Shown: piece after piece, positions 22,357 to 29,669 of the stretch | Position numbering within the stretch: position 1 is the first letter of the stretch | Layout: every line of letters begins with the position of its first letter | Assembly: GCF_030056795.1 (NCBI RefSeq) | Contig: NZ_JASHKQ010000026.1 | Location: forward strand, 1 to 32,532 | Reading direction: 5' to 3' | Origin: Rhodococcus sp. IEGM 1381 | GTDB taxonomy: Bacteria > Actinomycetota > Actinomycetes > Mycobacteriales > Mycobacteriaceae | Length of the DNA stretch: 32,532 nt | Position numbers and translations under genes: made by a program | Notes under the pieces: model-generated | Database searches by the model: none | Seen by the model: the letters and a program-made list of their open reading frames with translations, nothing else | What the model was told of the DNA's origin: nothing

Positions 22357-23484
22357 TGCAGCCGAGACGCGGTAGGCGGCTTCCATCAGCATCCAGCCGC
22401 CGAGTTGGACCGACAGATCTCGCTCGGGTACGTCGGACGGTCGGACCGTGCCCTCGGCGAAGGTGGCGATGTGCAGTCCCTGGCCCGGGAATCGCGCTTC
22501 GCGGGTCCAGTCGGCTCCGAACAGCGGGTTGTCTTCCACCTCGAGTCGGTTTTCCCACGCGGCCTCGGCCGAGTTCAGCACGATCGCCGCGGCGAGTTCG
22601 CGAGCATCATTGTCGGCGTCGGAGTCTCCGGGCAGCTCCACCGCAACCACGGCCAGGTAGCGCGCCAGGATGGAGTTGAACAGGCCACCGTCTCCCCCGC
22701 CGCCGCCGGTGATGACGAGGTTGCGGGTCAGATGGTTCTCCACGGCGTCGACCAGAGCGTGGACTCGCTTTGCATGTCTGCGTTCGCCGAGTCGAACCGC
22801 GAGTTCGGTCTCGAGGCCGAGCGTGACCCCCTGGCAGTAGCTGTAGATCGCACGTTCCACCTCGCCCTGTTCGCCCGCGTCGACGATCGCGCGAGTTGAG
22901 TGCACTCCGTCGACGATCAAACCCGTTCGCGGGTCCCGCAGAGTCCGATTCATCCAGTCCGACATCTCCTGGGCCCGCCACAGTCGACCGGTACGCGCGA
23001 GCATGATCGCGGCCGGACCGTTGGCCGGGGCGTTGTGGAAGTCGTCCTTCTTGCGCCACGGGATGCCGCCGCCCTCGGCCGGAGCCCAGGCGTCGAACAA
23101 TTCCATCTCGATCTGCTGGATCCCACCGCGATTGCCGACGAAGTGCTGCCGCTGTGCGCGTTCGAGTGCCAGCCCGAGCCAGGCCATGTCGTCGTAGTAA
23201 TTGTTGGTCCATCCGCTGATGTTGCGGGTGCGATGCGCTCGGGTGATCTTGTTCAGTCTGCGACGGCGCTTGGGAGTGAGTTCGCGATCGGCGGCATCGA
23301 TCGCACAGTCGAGCAGATGGGCCTGCCACCAGTAGTGCCAACGCAGGAACAACCGTTCACGGCTGACCGGAGGCCAGGCCACGACTCCGAGCGTCGTACC
23401 GGGCAGCCCCCACAGCCGACGCATGTGCCGCGCGACGACGGCCCCCTCCGCAGCGTCCGCACGCTGCGACCACAACTCCTGCAT
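22348..23484 (-). CDS. Glycoside hydrolase family 76 protein (alpha-1,6-mannanase-like, Rv0365c-like)
   Basis: A 378-residue (alpha/alpha)6-barrel type protein. The adjacent aspartates D98-D99 in N-N-Y-Y-D-D-M-A-W are the catalytic pair of GH76, which cleaves alpha-1,6-mannan linkages. W-A-P-A-E-G-G-G-I-P-W and N-A-P-A-N-G-P-A-A-I follow as in bacterial members. No signal peptide is seen, as I recall for Rv0365c, so it may act inside the cell, for example on lipomannan or phosphatidylinositol mannoside turnover; this is inference. ATG 23484 has AGGA about eight bases upstream. It is convergent with the DedA pair and ends the Mtb-like block. Confidence 0.88.
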   Translation of the reverse strand: MQELWSQRADAAEGAVVARHMRRLWGLPGTTLGVVAWPPVSRERLFLRWHYWWQAHLLDCAIDAADRELTPKRRRRLNKITRAHRTRNISGWTNNYYDDMAWLGLALERAQRQHFVGNRGGIQQIEMELFDAWAPAEGGGIPWRKKDDFHNAPANGPAAIMLARTGRLWRAQEMSDWMNRTLRDPRTGLIVDGVHSTRAIVDAGEQGEVERAIYSYCQGVTLGLETELAVRLGERRHAKRVHALVDAVENHLTRNLVITGGGGGDGGLFNSILARYLAVVAVELPGDSDADNDARELAAAIVLNSAEAAWENRLEVEDNPLFGADWTREARFPGQGLHIATFAEGTVRPSDVPERDLSVQLGGWMLMEAAYRVSAAGF

Positions 23485-23545
23485 ACCGAAGATCCTGCCA
23501 CTACCGTTGCTGATTCGTTACATCCCGCCCCGGATCAGCGCGCTG

Positions 23546-24226
23546 TCACCAGGCAGTGTCGAGGTCGGCATGCTGCCGAATCCATGCATGCATGGCAATA
23601 CCAGCGGCGACACCTGCATTGATGCTGCGTGTGGAACCGAACTGGGCGATCGATACCGTCATCGACGACGATTCGCGGGCACCGTCGGTGACGCCCGGCC
23701 CCTCTTGGCCGAACAGAAGCAGGCACTCTCGCGGCAGCTCGGCAGTCTCGATCGGTACCGATCCTGGGGTGTTGTCGACGGCGACGACCACGAGGCCCTG
23801 CTCGGCGGCGTACGCCATCAAAGCCTCCACCGAATCGTGGTGATGCAGATGCTGGTAGCGGTCGGTGACCATGGCACCGCGGCGGTTCCATCGACGTCGC
23901 CCGACGATGTGCACAGCCTGGGCGGCGAATGCATTCGCCGTGCGCACGACCGTGCCGATGTTCGCGTCGTTGGTGAAGTTCTCGATAGCGACGTGCAGCG
24001 AGTGGCGTCGAGTGTCGATGTCTTCGACGATGGCCTCGCGCCGCCAGTAACGGTAGGCGTCGACGACGTTGCGGCGGTCGCCACCGGCGAGAAGCTCGGG
24101 ATCCAACCGTGGATCGTCGGGCGGTGGTTCGGAGTGGGAATCGGCCCAGGGCCCGACGCCGTTCGGGTTCTCACCCCATTCGGTGGGACCGAGGTCTTCC
24201 GGCGGAGAACTACTGTCGTCGCTCAA
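23546..24226 (-). CDS. TrmH-family (SpoU) RNA methyltransferase, Rv0380c-like
   Basis: A protein of about 226 residues: an acidic, Pro-rich extension (1-50) and a SPOUT domain with all three motifs. Motif 1 is N-x-N-I-G-T-V-V-R-T-A (about 87-97), motif 2 L-L-L-F-G-Q-E-G-P-G-V (169-179) and motif 3 S-x-x-x-S-I-N-A-G-V-A-A (198-208), which form the trefoil knot that binds S-adenosylmethionine. Members 2'-O-methylate tRNA or rRNA; the target is not predictable. The start appears to be TTG 24226, overlapping the upstream lipoprotein stop as TTGA, so translation is coupled. Confidence 0.88.
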   Translation of the reverse strand: MSDDSSSPPEDLGPTEWGENPNGVGPWADSHSEPPPDDPRLDPELLAGGDRRNVVDAYRYWRREAIVEDIDTRRHSLHVAIENFTNDANIGTVVRTANAFAAQAVHIVGRRRWNRRGAMVTDRYQHLHHHDSVEALMAYAAEQGLVVVAVDNTPGSVPIETAELPRECLLLFGQEGPGVTDGARESSSMTVSIAQFGSTRSINAGVAAGIAMHAWIRQHADLDTAW

Positions 24227-24885
24227 TAGACTTCGTTGCTGTCCGGTGCGATGCGGAATCCGTGGCCGGTTGCATCGTCGACGCACGAGATGCCGTTCTC
24301 TGCGGATGTGCAGGTGAAGCCGGCCTCGGCGATGGTAGCGCCCACAGCCAACGGTGGATCGATCGTTTCGCCGCCCGAGGTGTACACCACTCCGCCCGAA
24401 CACATGAATGCCGCGGGCCCATCGTTGGTGACTCGAATTCCGTTGCCCCAGTTGATCATACAATCGTCCGGCCGTGGCGGAACCGGGTTGGTGGTGCCCT
24501 GACATCCGGCCTCGGTACGGCTCGACAACGGCACGATGCCGCACTGGAACAGACCGTCCGGAGAACTGAAGTAGTACGCACCCCCGATGGCCGCATACGT
24601 CGTCTGCGGTTCGGCGGTGGGCGGTGGTTCGGCCGGCGGCGGAGGCGGAGGGAGCGGAAGCTCGGTTGTCGTCGCCGGGGCGACGGTAGTGGTGGGCGCA
24701 GTTGTCGTCGTCGGCGCAGGCGTCGTGGTCGACGTCGGCGGTGGGGGCGCAGCCGCGGACTCACCGCTACAACCGGAGAGAACGAGAGCCGTGGCCGCCC
24801 CGATCCCGACCAGCCAACCTCGCACCGAACGAATTCTTCTGGACCTGCCCGAACCCAACCTGCCCGAACCACACGTGCTCAGCAT
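24223..24885 (-). CDS. Secreted lipoprotein of unknown function
   Basis: A protein of about 220 residues. A basic N-terminus and hydrophobic core lead to a lipobox L-V-L-S-G-C, so it is probably lipid-anchored. A Pro/Thr linker (P-P-P-T-S-T-T-T-P-A...) of about 50 residues follows, then a globular domain with F-S-S-P-D-G-x-F-Q-C, several cysteines likely in disulfides, and a final T-G-H-G-F-R-I. The F-x-S-P-x-G...T-G-H-G-F layout is common to secreted actinobacterial proteins of unknown function (DUF6636-like). Start ATG 24885 has GGGG upstream; GTG 24903 is an alternative. It overlaps the methyltransferase gene by four bases. Confidence 0.8.
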   Translation of the reverse strand: MLSTCGSGRLGSGRSRRIRSVRGWLVGIGAATALVLSGCSGESAAAPPPPTSTTTPAPTTTTAPTTTVAPATTTELPLPPPPPPAEPPPTAEPQTTYAAIGGAYYFSSPDGLFQCGIVPLSSRTEAGCQGTTNPVPPRPDDCMINWGNGIRVTNDGPAAFMCSGGVVYTSGGETIDPPLAVGATIAEAGFTCTSAENGISCVDDATGHGFRIAPDSNEVY

Positions 24886-24971
24886 GAAGAAACCCCGACC
24901 CACCTTTCGACACCGATTGCTCGAAAGACCGACGATACCGGCGTGCCGCCCGCATCGTTCGACGAAAAGTC

Positions 24972-25760
24972 CTAGGTGTGGCTCAGGCGCCGGTTGACCT
25001 CACGAGTGAGCCACGCGGGCGAGAAGCGTGAGCCGAGCGAGAGCGCCTTGGAAGGCAAGCCGACCGGGAAATGCACCTTGTGCAACCGACGCTTCACCGG
25101 ACGCGTCGCGTCGAAGATCGCGTCGGACACATCTTTCACGGTGAGCTTGATACCCAACGAGCTCGTGGTGCCCGTCGAGACGCCCTGGGTCATCGCTGTC
25201 TGGACGAACAACGGCCACATGGCCTTGACCGAGATGTCGTACTTGCTCCACTCGAGATCCAACGCCTCGGTGACGCCGCGCACCGCGAACTTGGACGCGC
25301 CGTAGGTCACCAACTCGGGCTGACCGTAGATGGCCGAGGCGGAGCACATGTTGACGACCTGCGCGCCCGCGGTGTCCTTCAGGTAGGGAAAGGCTGCGAG
25401 GGTGCCGTAGATGACCCCGTTGAAGTTGATGTCGATCTGACGACGGTGCACCGACAGCGGCATGTCCTCGAAGGCACCCGCGGCCAGAATTCCGGCGTTG
25501 TTGATCAGAATGTCGAGTCGACCATCGCCCTCCCCGACGAACTCCTTCAACCGGGTTTCCCACTGGTCGGAGTTGGTTACATCCAAGATGCCGGTAACTA
25601 CACGGCCGCTGAGCGAGGCAGCTTCCTTGCCGAGTGATGCCAAGCCCGTCTCGTCGATGTCGTACGCACCGACGAGGTAGCCACTGGCTGCGAACTTGAG
25701 AGCAGTTGCGCGGCCGATACCTGCTGCTGCGCCTGAGATGAAGACAGTTGGTCGAGTCAC
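24972..25760 (-). CDS. SDR family oxidoreductase
   Basis: A protein of about 262 residues of the classical short-chain dehydrogenase/reductase fold. The cofactor loop is F-I-S-G-A-A-A-G-I-G, D-x-D follows the second strand (suggesting NAD preference), N-N-A-G-I-L-A is the stabilising motif, and the active site is S143-type Ser (M-C-S-A-S-A-I-Y-G) with Y-G-A-S-K. It oxidises or reduces an unidentified alcohol/ketone. The C-terminal region P-A-W-L-T-R-E-V-N-R is typical of mycobacterial membrane-associated SDRs. The start is GTG 25760 (TACGGT seven bases upstream, a leaderless TANNNT pattern) or GTG 25769. A palindrome just upstream suggests TetR-type control. Confidence 0.9.
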   Translation of the reverse strand: MTRPTVFISGAAAGIGRATALKFAASGYLVGAYDIDETGLASLGKEAASLSGRVVTGILDVTNSDQWETRLKEFVGEGDGRLDILINNAGILAAGAFEDMPLSVHRRQIDINFNGVIYGTLAAFPYLKDTAGAQVVNMCSASAIYGQPELVTYGASKFAVRGVTEALDLEWSKYDISVKAMWPLFVQTAMTQGVSTGTTSSLGIKLTVKDVSDAIFDATRPVKRRLHKVHFPVGLPSKALSLGSRFSPAWLTREVNRRLSHT

Positions 25761-25786
25761 ATCGAACACCGTACATGTAACCCTAC

Positions 25787-25796
25787 TTACCGGTAA
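25787..25796. promoter_or_regulatory. TTACCGGTAA palindrome upstream of the SDR gene
   Basis: A 10-bp perfect palindrome 27 bp upstream of the SDR start, within a GTAACCC direct repeat (25777-25783 and 25793-25799). Palindromes of this kind are common TetR-family operators in mycobacteria and rhodococci; the regulator is not in the window. Confidence 0.45.
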
Positions 25797-25849
25797 CCCC
25801 CTATCGTCGAATATCGAACCACCGCTGTGGGCGGCCCAGGAGTGTCGAA

Positions 25850-26302
25850 GTGAGCAACGCGAGAATCGTGCGTGCCGTCGTCATCGTGACGATCGTGTAT
25901 GCGGTCGTGCTGGCGGTATGGATCGGCTGGCTCAACCCTCGAACGCCGCCCGGAACGCTTCCGTACCAGCTCGCCGCCCTGGTTGCCGGATTCGGCGCGG
26001 CACTCGGCCTGGCGATGATGATCGCCGGACGCCCGACGCGTGAGCAGAAGCAACTGATCGAGCACGGCGTCGAAGGGTGGGCGACGGTGGATGCCATCCG
26101 CCGGATCGATGACGACACTGCCGAGCTGGACCTGGAATTCACCGTGCCGGGCTCGAGCAGCTACTTCGGCAAGATCGTCTACGACATCCCTGATTCCGAC
26201 ACCGCCCGGTTCGAGCCGGGGACGGTGATCGCGGTCCGCGTCGACCCGGCCCATCGTGAACGGGTGCTGCTACTGCCCCGACCGCAAAGCCTCGACGAGT
26301 AG
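25850..26302 (+). CDS. Small membrane protein with C-terminal beta domain (DUF3592-like)
   Basis: A 150-residue protein with two N-terminal membrane segments (about 8-27 and 39-60). A soluble beta-rich domain follows, with G-V-E-G-W-A-T-V-D-A-I, L-D-L-E-F-T-V-P and a closing V-I-A-V-R-V-D-P. This resembles the DUF3592 pattern of small membrane proteins of unknown function. The start is GTG 25850 with GGAG seven bases upstream. It overlaps the convergent YhhN gene by 33 bp, within the last 11 codons. No operon partner. Confidence 0.65.
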   Translation: MSNARIVRAVVIVTIVYAVVLAVWIGWLNPRTPPGTLPYQLAALVAGFGAALGLAMMIAGRPTREQKQLIEHGVEGWATVDAIRRIDDDTAELDLEFTVPGSSSYFGKIVYDIPDSDTARFEPGTVIAVRVDPAHRERVLLLPRPQSLDE

Positions 26303-26908
26303 GACCTGCGCCGCTACGTACGTCGCCAGGATGATCGCCTCGGCGGTCCGCCGCTGACGGTCACCGGTCAGGAACAGTCGACGGAACACGATCAGCGCAT
26401 CGGATGCAGTGAACAACGTGCCGCCGATCATCAGCCGTCGATCGCCGCCGCGTGCCAGGGAAACGGCAGAAAGCGTCGACGTGGTTGCCAGCACCGCTCC
26501 GTACGCCGACAGGGTCGATGCCACCGCCGGCTGCCGTCGGGCGAGGAGCACCGCCGCGGCCGCCCATCCGGCGTACCTCGGAATCGCGTCGATCAATGTC
26601 GGTCGCGCACCCCGGCGAAGAAGCAGACAGGTATAACTTCCCTGCATCACCGCGAACGCACGCGCGCCCCATTCCAGAGCGGAATCGTCGTCGGGATCGA
26701 TCAACAGAACATCACCGGCGGTCGCCGCGACGAGACCGGCCAACAGCACTCGGTCGCGGGCCGGATCGAGCCCGGTCGCCAACGCCGGAACGATCAGCGG
26801 CTTGGCGATGCGTTGCAGCTGCGTCGAGCCGGCCCAGGCTCCGACCGCCGTCACGGCCCCGGCGACAAGAGCAGCAGCGCGGGCACGCCGCACCCGGTCG
26901 ACTGTCAT
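26270..26908 (-). CDS. YhhN family membrane protein (lysoplasmalogenase-like)
   Basis: A 212-residue protein with seven to eight hydrophobic segments. K-P-L-I-V-P-A-L near residue 36, G-D-V-L-L-I near 65, and G-G-T-L-F-T-A-S-D-A-L-I-V near 165 are the conserved acidic and Lys motifs of the YhhN/TMEM86 family. TMEM86B and some bacterial members hydrolyse lysoplasmalogens; activity in actinobacteria is unproven. Start ATG 26908. The 3' end overlaps the convergent small membrane protein gene by 33 bp. Confidence 0.85.
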   Translation of the reverse strand: MTVDRVRRARAAALVAGAVTAVGAWAGSTQLQRIAKPLIVPALATGLDPARDRVLLAGLVAATAGDVLLIDPDDDSALEWGARAFAVMQGSYTCLLLRRGARPTLIDAIPRYAGWAAAAVLLARRQPAVASTLSAYGAVLATTSTLSAVSLARGGDRRLMIGGTLFTASDALIVFRRLFLTGDRQRRTAEAIILATYVAAQVLLVEALRSGQ

Positions 26909-27039
26909 CCCACTCCTTCCACCGAACCCATCACAACCGACATCACATGTGACGCTGACCCCTAGTGCTTGATACTCGCAGGTCGCGTCGTCATCGTGGA
27001 AAGGTCGGTCGGAATCATTTCGAGGTAGTGGGGACCATC

Positions 27040-27639
27040 ATGCGCCGCAAACTCACCGGGCAGGCCCGCTCGGCACACACTGACCTCTCGGGCTACCCCA
27101 ACCCGTTGCTCCGCGACTGCGACGTCCGTCAGGCCCGCATCAAGCACTGGGTCACCGCGCTGCTGATCGTCATGATTCCGGTGTCGCTGTGGATCGGGCT
27201 GAGCGCCCATGCCGATCAGCAACAGCGCCTGGAAAATCAGAGCAGCTCGATCCACCAGGTCACCGCAACCACGACGGCCACTGCCGAGACGACGTCCGTT
27301 GCATCGACCGAGTTCGGCTCGTCCGGGGCCGCAGCTGCCACCGCCGTCGACTCGCGCTGGGTCTACCGGGGCGTCGAGCACACCGGGCGCGTCAGCGTCG
27401 ACACCGGTTCTCCGGCCGGCACCACCACCCCGATCTGGGTCGACAACAGCGGCAACCTGAGCTTGCGACCACTGACGTCGTCGGACGTCGTCGCCGCGTC
27501 CATCTTCAATGCACTAGGTAGCTGGGTGCTGGCCGCGGTAGGTCTCATCGGCTTCTACCACCTGATGTGCTTCCGGTACGACGGTCGACGTAACGCGGAG
27601 TGGGATCGCGACATCGCCGATCTCCTGAGCCGACACTGA
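27040..27639 (+). CDS. Two-TM membrane protein with Thr/Ala-rich extracellular domain
   Basis: A 199-residue protein. The cytoplasmic N-terminus has R-R-K-L-T-G and H-T-D-L-S-G-Y-P. TM1 spans about 40-56 (A-L-L-I-V-M-I-P-V-S-L-W-I-G). An outer domain of about 100 residues follows, with a Thr/Ser/Ala linker, then V-Y-R-G-V-E-H-T-G-R-V and I-W-V-D-N-S-G-N. TM2 lies about 160-178 and a charged cytoplasmic tail ends it. It belongs to an actinobacterial family of hypothetical membrane proteins with this layout; function unknown. ATG 27040 with GGGGA about six bases upstream fits best; an in-frame ATG at 26965 has no support. It precedes the MarR-MFS pair by 71 bp and is probably separate. Confidence 0.75.
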   Translation: MRRKLTGQARSAHTDLSGYPNPLLRDCDVRQARIKHWVTALLIVMIPVSLWIGLSAHADQQQRLENQSSSIHQVTATTTATAETTSVASTEFGSSGAAAATAVDSRWVYRGVEHTGRVSVDTGSPAGTTTPIWVDNSGNLSLRPLTSSDVVAASIFNALGSWVLAAVGLIGFYHLMCFRYDGRRNAEWDRDIADLLSRH

Positions 27640-27686
27640 CTCGCCCCCTATGTGCATCGGGCGTAAGGCCCGCGTTGCGATAGATA

Positions 27687-27701
27687 GTTAGTGTATGTAA
27701 C
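27687..27701. promoter_or_regulatory. GTTA-N7-TAAC site before the MarR gene, candidate autoregulatory operator
   Basis: An inverted repeat GTTA...TAAC in an AT-rich patch ending nine bases before GTG 27711. A TTGCGA at 27675-27680 could be a -35 element. MarR proteins usually repress their own operon from such a site. Short arms keep this tentative. Confidence 0.35.
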
Positions 27702-27710
27702 AATAAATCC

Positions 27711-28172
27711 GTGAGCCACTCCGACGAAGACATCCGGGACCTCCTCTCGCAGCTGGTCACCAGCTCGTCGCGCTTCGTCCGATTGGCCGCCCGGTTCGGC
27801 AGCGACGAATGGCCGCGAGCGTGGATGCGAGCCCTGTCGTTGCTCGAGGAGTATCAGCCACTGCGCATCAGCACCTTCGCCGAGCTGGATCGATGCTCCC
27901 AACCGTCGGCGACGGCGTTGCTCGCCAAGCTGAGCAACGCCGACCTCGTCACCAGACGATCCGACCCCGACGACTCGCGCGCAGTGCTCGTCGAGATGAC
28001 CGAGGCCGGCCATCGTTGGCTCGCCGACGGTCGACGCCACCTCGTCGACGGACTGGTCCCGTACCTGTCCGACCGCGACCCAGAACAGATCCAGAAACTG
28101 ACCGACGGCTTGAGCGAGCTTCGCAGCATTCTCGAGCCCGTCGATCACGGATTGAGAGGAACTCTTTCGTGA
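27711..28172 (+). CDS. MarR family transcriptional regulator
   Basis: A 153-residue MarR-type winged-helix protein: an N-terminal dimerisation helix (about 5-30), recognition region Q-P-S-A-T-A-L-L-A-K-L (about 64-74), then the wing D-L-V-T-R-R-S-D-P-D-D-S-R-A-V-L-V (about 79-95), and C-terminal helices. It starts with GTG 27711, very close to the likely promoter, so the mRNA may have little or no leader. Its stop overlaps the MFS transporter start (GTGA), a typical repressor-efflux pair in which an effector, possibly the transported compound, relieves repression. Effector unknown. Confidence 0.92.
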   Translation: MSHSDEDIRDLLSQLVTSSSRFVRLAARFGSDEWPRAWMRALSLLEEYQPLRISTFAELDRCSQPSATALLAKLSNADLVTRRSDPDDSRAVLVEMTEAGHRWLADGRRHLVDGLVPYLSDRDPEQIQKLTDGLSELRSILEPVDHGLRGTLS

Positions 28173-29395
28173 CCGCCAGCACCTCCTCCGACAGCCTCAT
28201 GAAGCAACCGCGCGCGGTATGGGCTGTCGCCTTCGCCAGCGTAATCGCCTTCATGGGCATCGGCCTCGTGGACCCCATCCTCAAGCCGATCGGTGAGCAA
28301 CTCGATGCCTCGCCGTCCCAGGTGTCGCTGCTGTTCACCAGCTACATGCTCGTCACCGGCGTCGCGATGCTGATCACCGGAGTGGTGTCCAGCCGCTTCG
28401 GCCCGAAGCGCACCCTGCTGGTCGGCCTGGCAATAATCGTCGTCTTCGCCGCTCTGGCCGGCACGTCCGGATCGGTCGGCGAGATCATCGGCTTCCGCGC
28501 AGGCTGGGGACTGGGCAACGCGCTGTTCATCGCCACGGCGTTGTCGACCATCGTCGGCGCGGCGTCGGGCGGAGTCGCTCGCGCGATCATCCTCTACGAG
28601 GCCGCGCTGGGTATCGGCATCGCGACCGGTCCCCTCGTCGGCGGTGTCCTGGGCGGGTTCAGCTGGCGTGGACCGTTCTTCGGTGTCGCCGTCCTCATGG
28701 CCGTCGCGTTCATTCTGCTCATCGTCATGCTCCCGGACACCCCGAAGCCGGCGCACACCACGTCGATTCTCGACCCGTTTCGCGCGCTCCGGCACCGCGG
28801 ATTGCTGACCGTCGGCATCACCGCGCTGCTCTACAACTACGGCTTCTTCACCCTGCTCGCCTACACACCGTTTCCGCTGGACATGGGCACCTACTCGATC
28901 GGTTTCATCTTCTTCGGCTGGGGCCTGTGCCTGGCCGTGGCGTCGGTGTTCGTCGCGCCGAAACTGCAGCGGGCCTTCGGAACGCTGAACATGATGATGC
29001 TCGCGCTACTGCTGTTCGCCGTCGACCTGGGCGTCATGGCGATGTTCACCGAGAACAAAACCGTGCTGATCGTGGGAACCGTCGTGGCCGGGTTGTTCCT
29101 CGGCGTCAACAACACCCTGATCACGGAGACCGTCATGATCTCGGCACCGGTCGAGCGGTCGACGGCATCAGCGGCGTACAGCTTCGTTCGCTTCACCGGT
29201 GGCGCAGCGGCGCCGTACCTGGCAGGCAAGCTGGGCGAATCGAACATGCACGTTCCGTTCTGGGTGGGTGCCGCGTGCACTGCGCTGGCGATCGTCGTCC
29301 TTGCCACCGGACGGAAGGTGCTCGCCCACGTCGACGACCACGAACCTGCACCGCACAGCATCGACGAGGCCCGTGCCGTGACGGTCGGCGACTGA
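28169..29395 (+). CDS. MFS transporter (drug/metabolite efflux type)
   Basis: A 408-residue major facilitator with 12 predicted membrane segments. The loop after TM2 carries S-R-F-G-P-K-R-T-L-L-V-G, a motif A variant. TM5 has G-P-L-V-G-G-V-L-G-G, like motif C of drug antiporters. It probably exports small molecules by proton antiport across the cytoplasmic membrane. GTG 28169 overlaps the MarR stop and has AGAGGA eight bases upstream, so translation is coupled. A hairpin after the stop ends the operon. Substrate cannot be inferred. Confidence 0.92.
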   Translation: MTASTSSDSLMKQPRAVWAVAFASVIAFMGIGLVDPILKPIGEQLDASPSQVSLLFTSYMLVTGVAMLITGVVSSRFGPKRTLLVGLAIIVVFAALAGTSGSVGEIIGFRAGWGLGNALFIATALSTIVGAASGGVARAIILYEAALGIGIATGPLVGGVLGGFSWRGPFFGVAVLMAVAFILLIVMLPDTPKPAHTTSILDPFRALRHRGLLTVGITALLYNYGFFTLLAYTPFPLDMGTYSIGFIFFGWGLCLAVASVFVAPKLQRAFGTLNMMMLALLLFAVDLGVMAMFTENKTVLIVGTVVAGLFLGVNNTLITETVMISAPVERSTASAAYSFVRFTGGAAAPYLAGKLGESNMHVPFWVGAACTALAIVVLATGRKVLAHVDDHEPAPHSIDEARAVTVGD

Positions 29396-29421
29396 AATAC
29401 GTTCATCCGAAAGCCTTTTCG

Positions 29422-29452
29422 CGACGGTCGAGATCATGCATCTCGGCCGTCG
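29422..29452 (+). terminator. Terminator hairpin after the MFS gene
   Basis: A 13-bp stem with one G-T pair (29422-29434 with 29440-29452) and a 5-nt loop, 27 bp after the MFS stop. There is no T run downstream. Confidence 0.6.
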
Positions 29453-29598
29453 AGCCCTATTCGGGATCCCACTGGTCACATCAGTCTCATGAGTAACACT
29501 TTCATAACCAATTCTCAGGTAAAGCCTATTTCGGTTTGATGGACCGGCCGGTTGGTTTACGGTCCAGTCATCACGGTTGTTCGTGTGACTCACCAACA

Positions 29599-29627
29599 AC
29601 ACTCGTTCCGCGTGGGAGAACGAGTGT
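29599..29627 (+). promoter_or_regulatory. Leader hairpin upstream of the Ala-rich surface protein
   Basis: ACACTCGTTC (29599-29608) pairs perfectly with GAACGAGTGT (29618-29627) around a 9-nt loop, 43 bases before the start codon. It is the strongest of four stems in this leader. It may stabilise the mRNA or control translation. Confidence 0.5.
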
Positions 29628-29669
29628 GCGCAGCACGATGCTGCCACTGACCGAAAGGCCACAATCTTC

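Larger units (their letters stand above)
29396..29669. other. Intergenic region: MFS terminator plus structured leader of the coiled-coil gene
   Basis: No gene is seen. After the MFS terminator hairpin, an AT-rich patch (about 29488-29538) probably holds the promoter of the next gene. Four hairpins then follow one another: 29540-29566 (7-bp stem), 29576-29600 (6-bp), 29599-29627 (10-bp) and 29630-29644 (6-bp, 3-nt loop). A GAAAGG ribosome site lies at 29653-29658. Confidence 0.55.
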
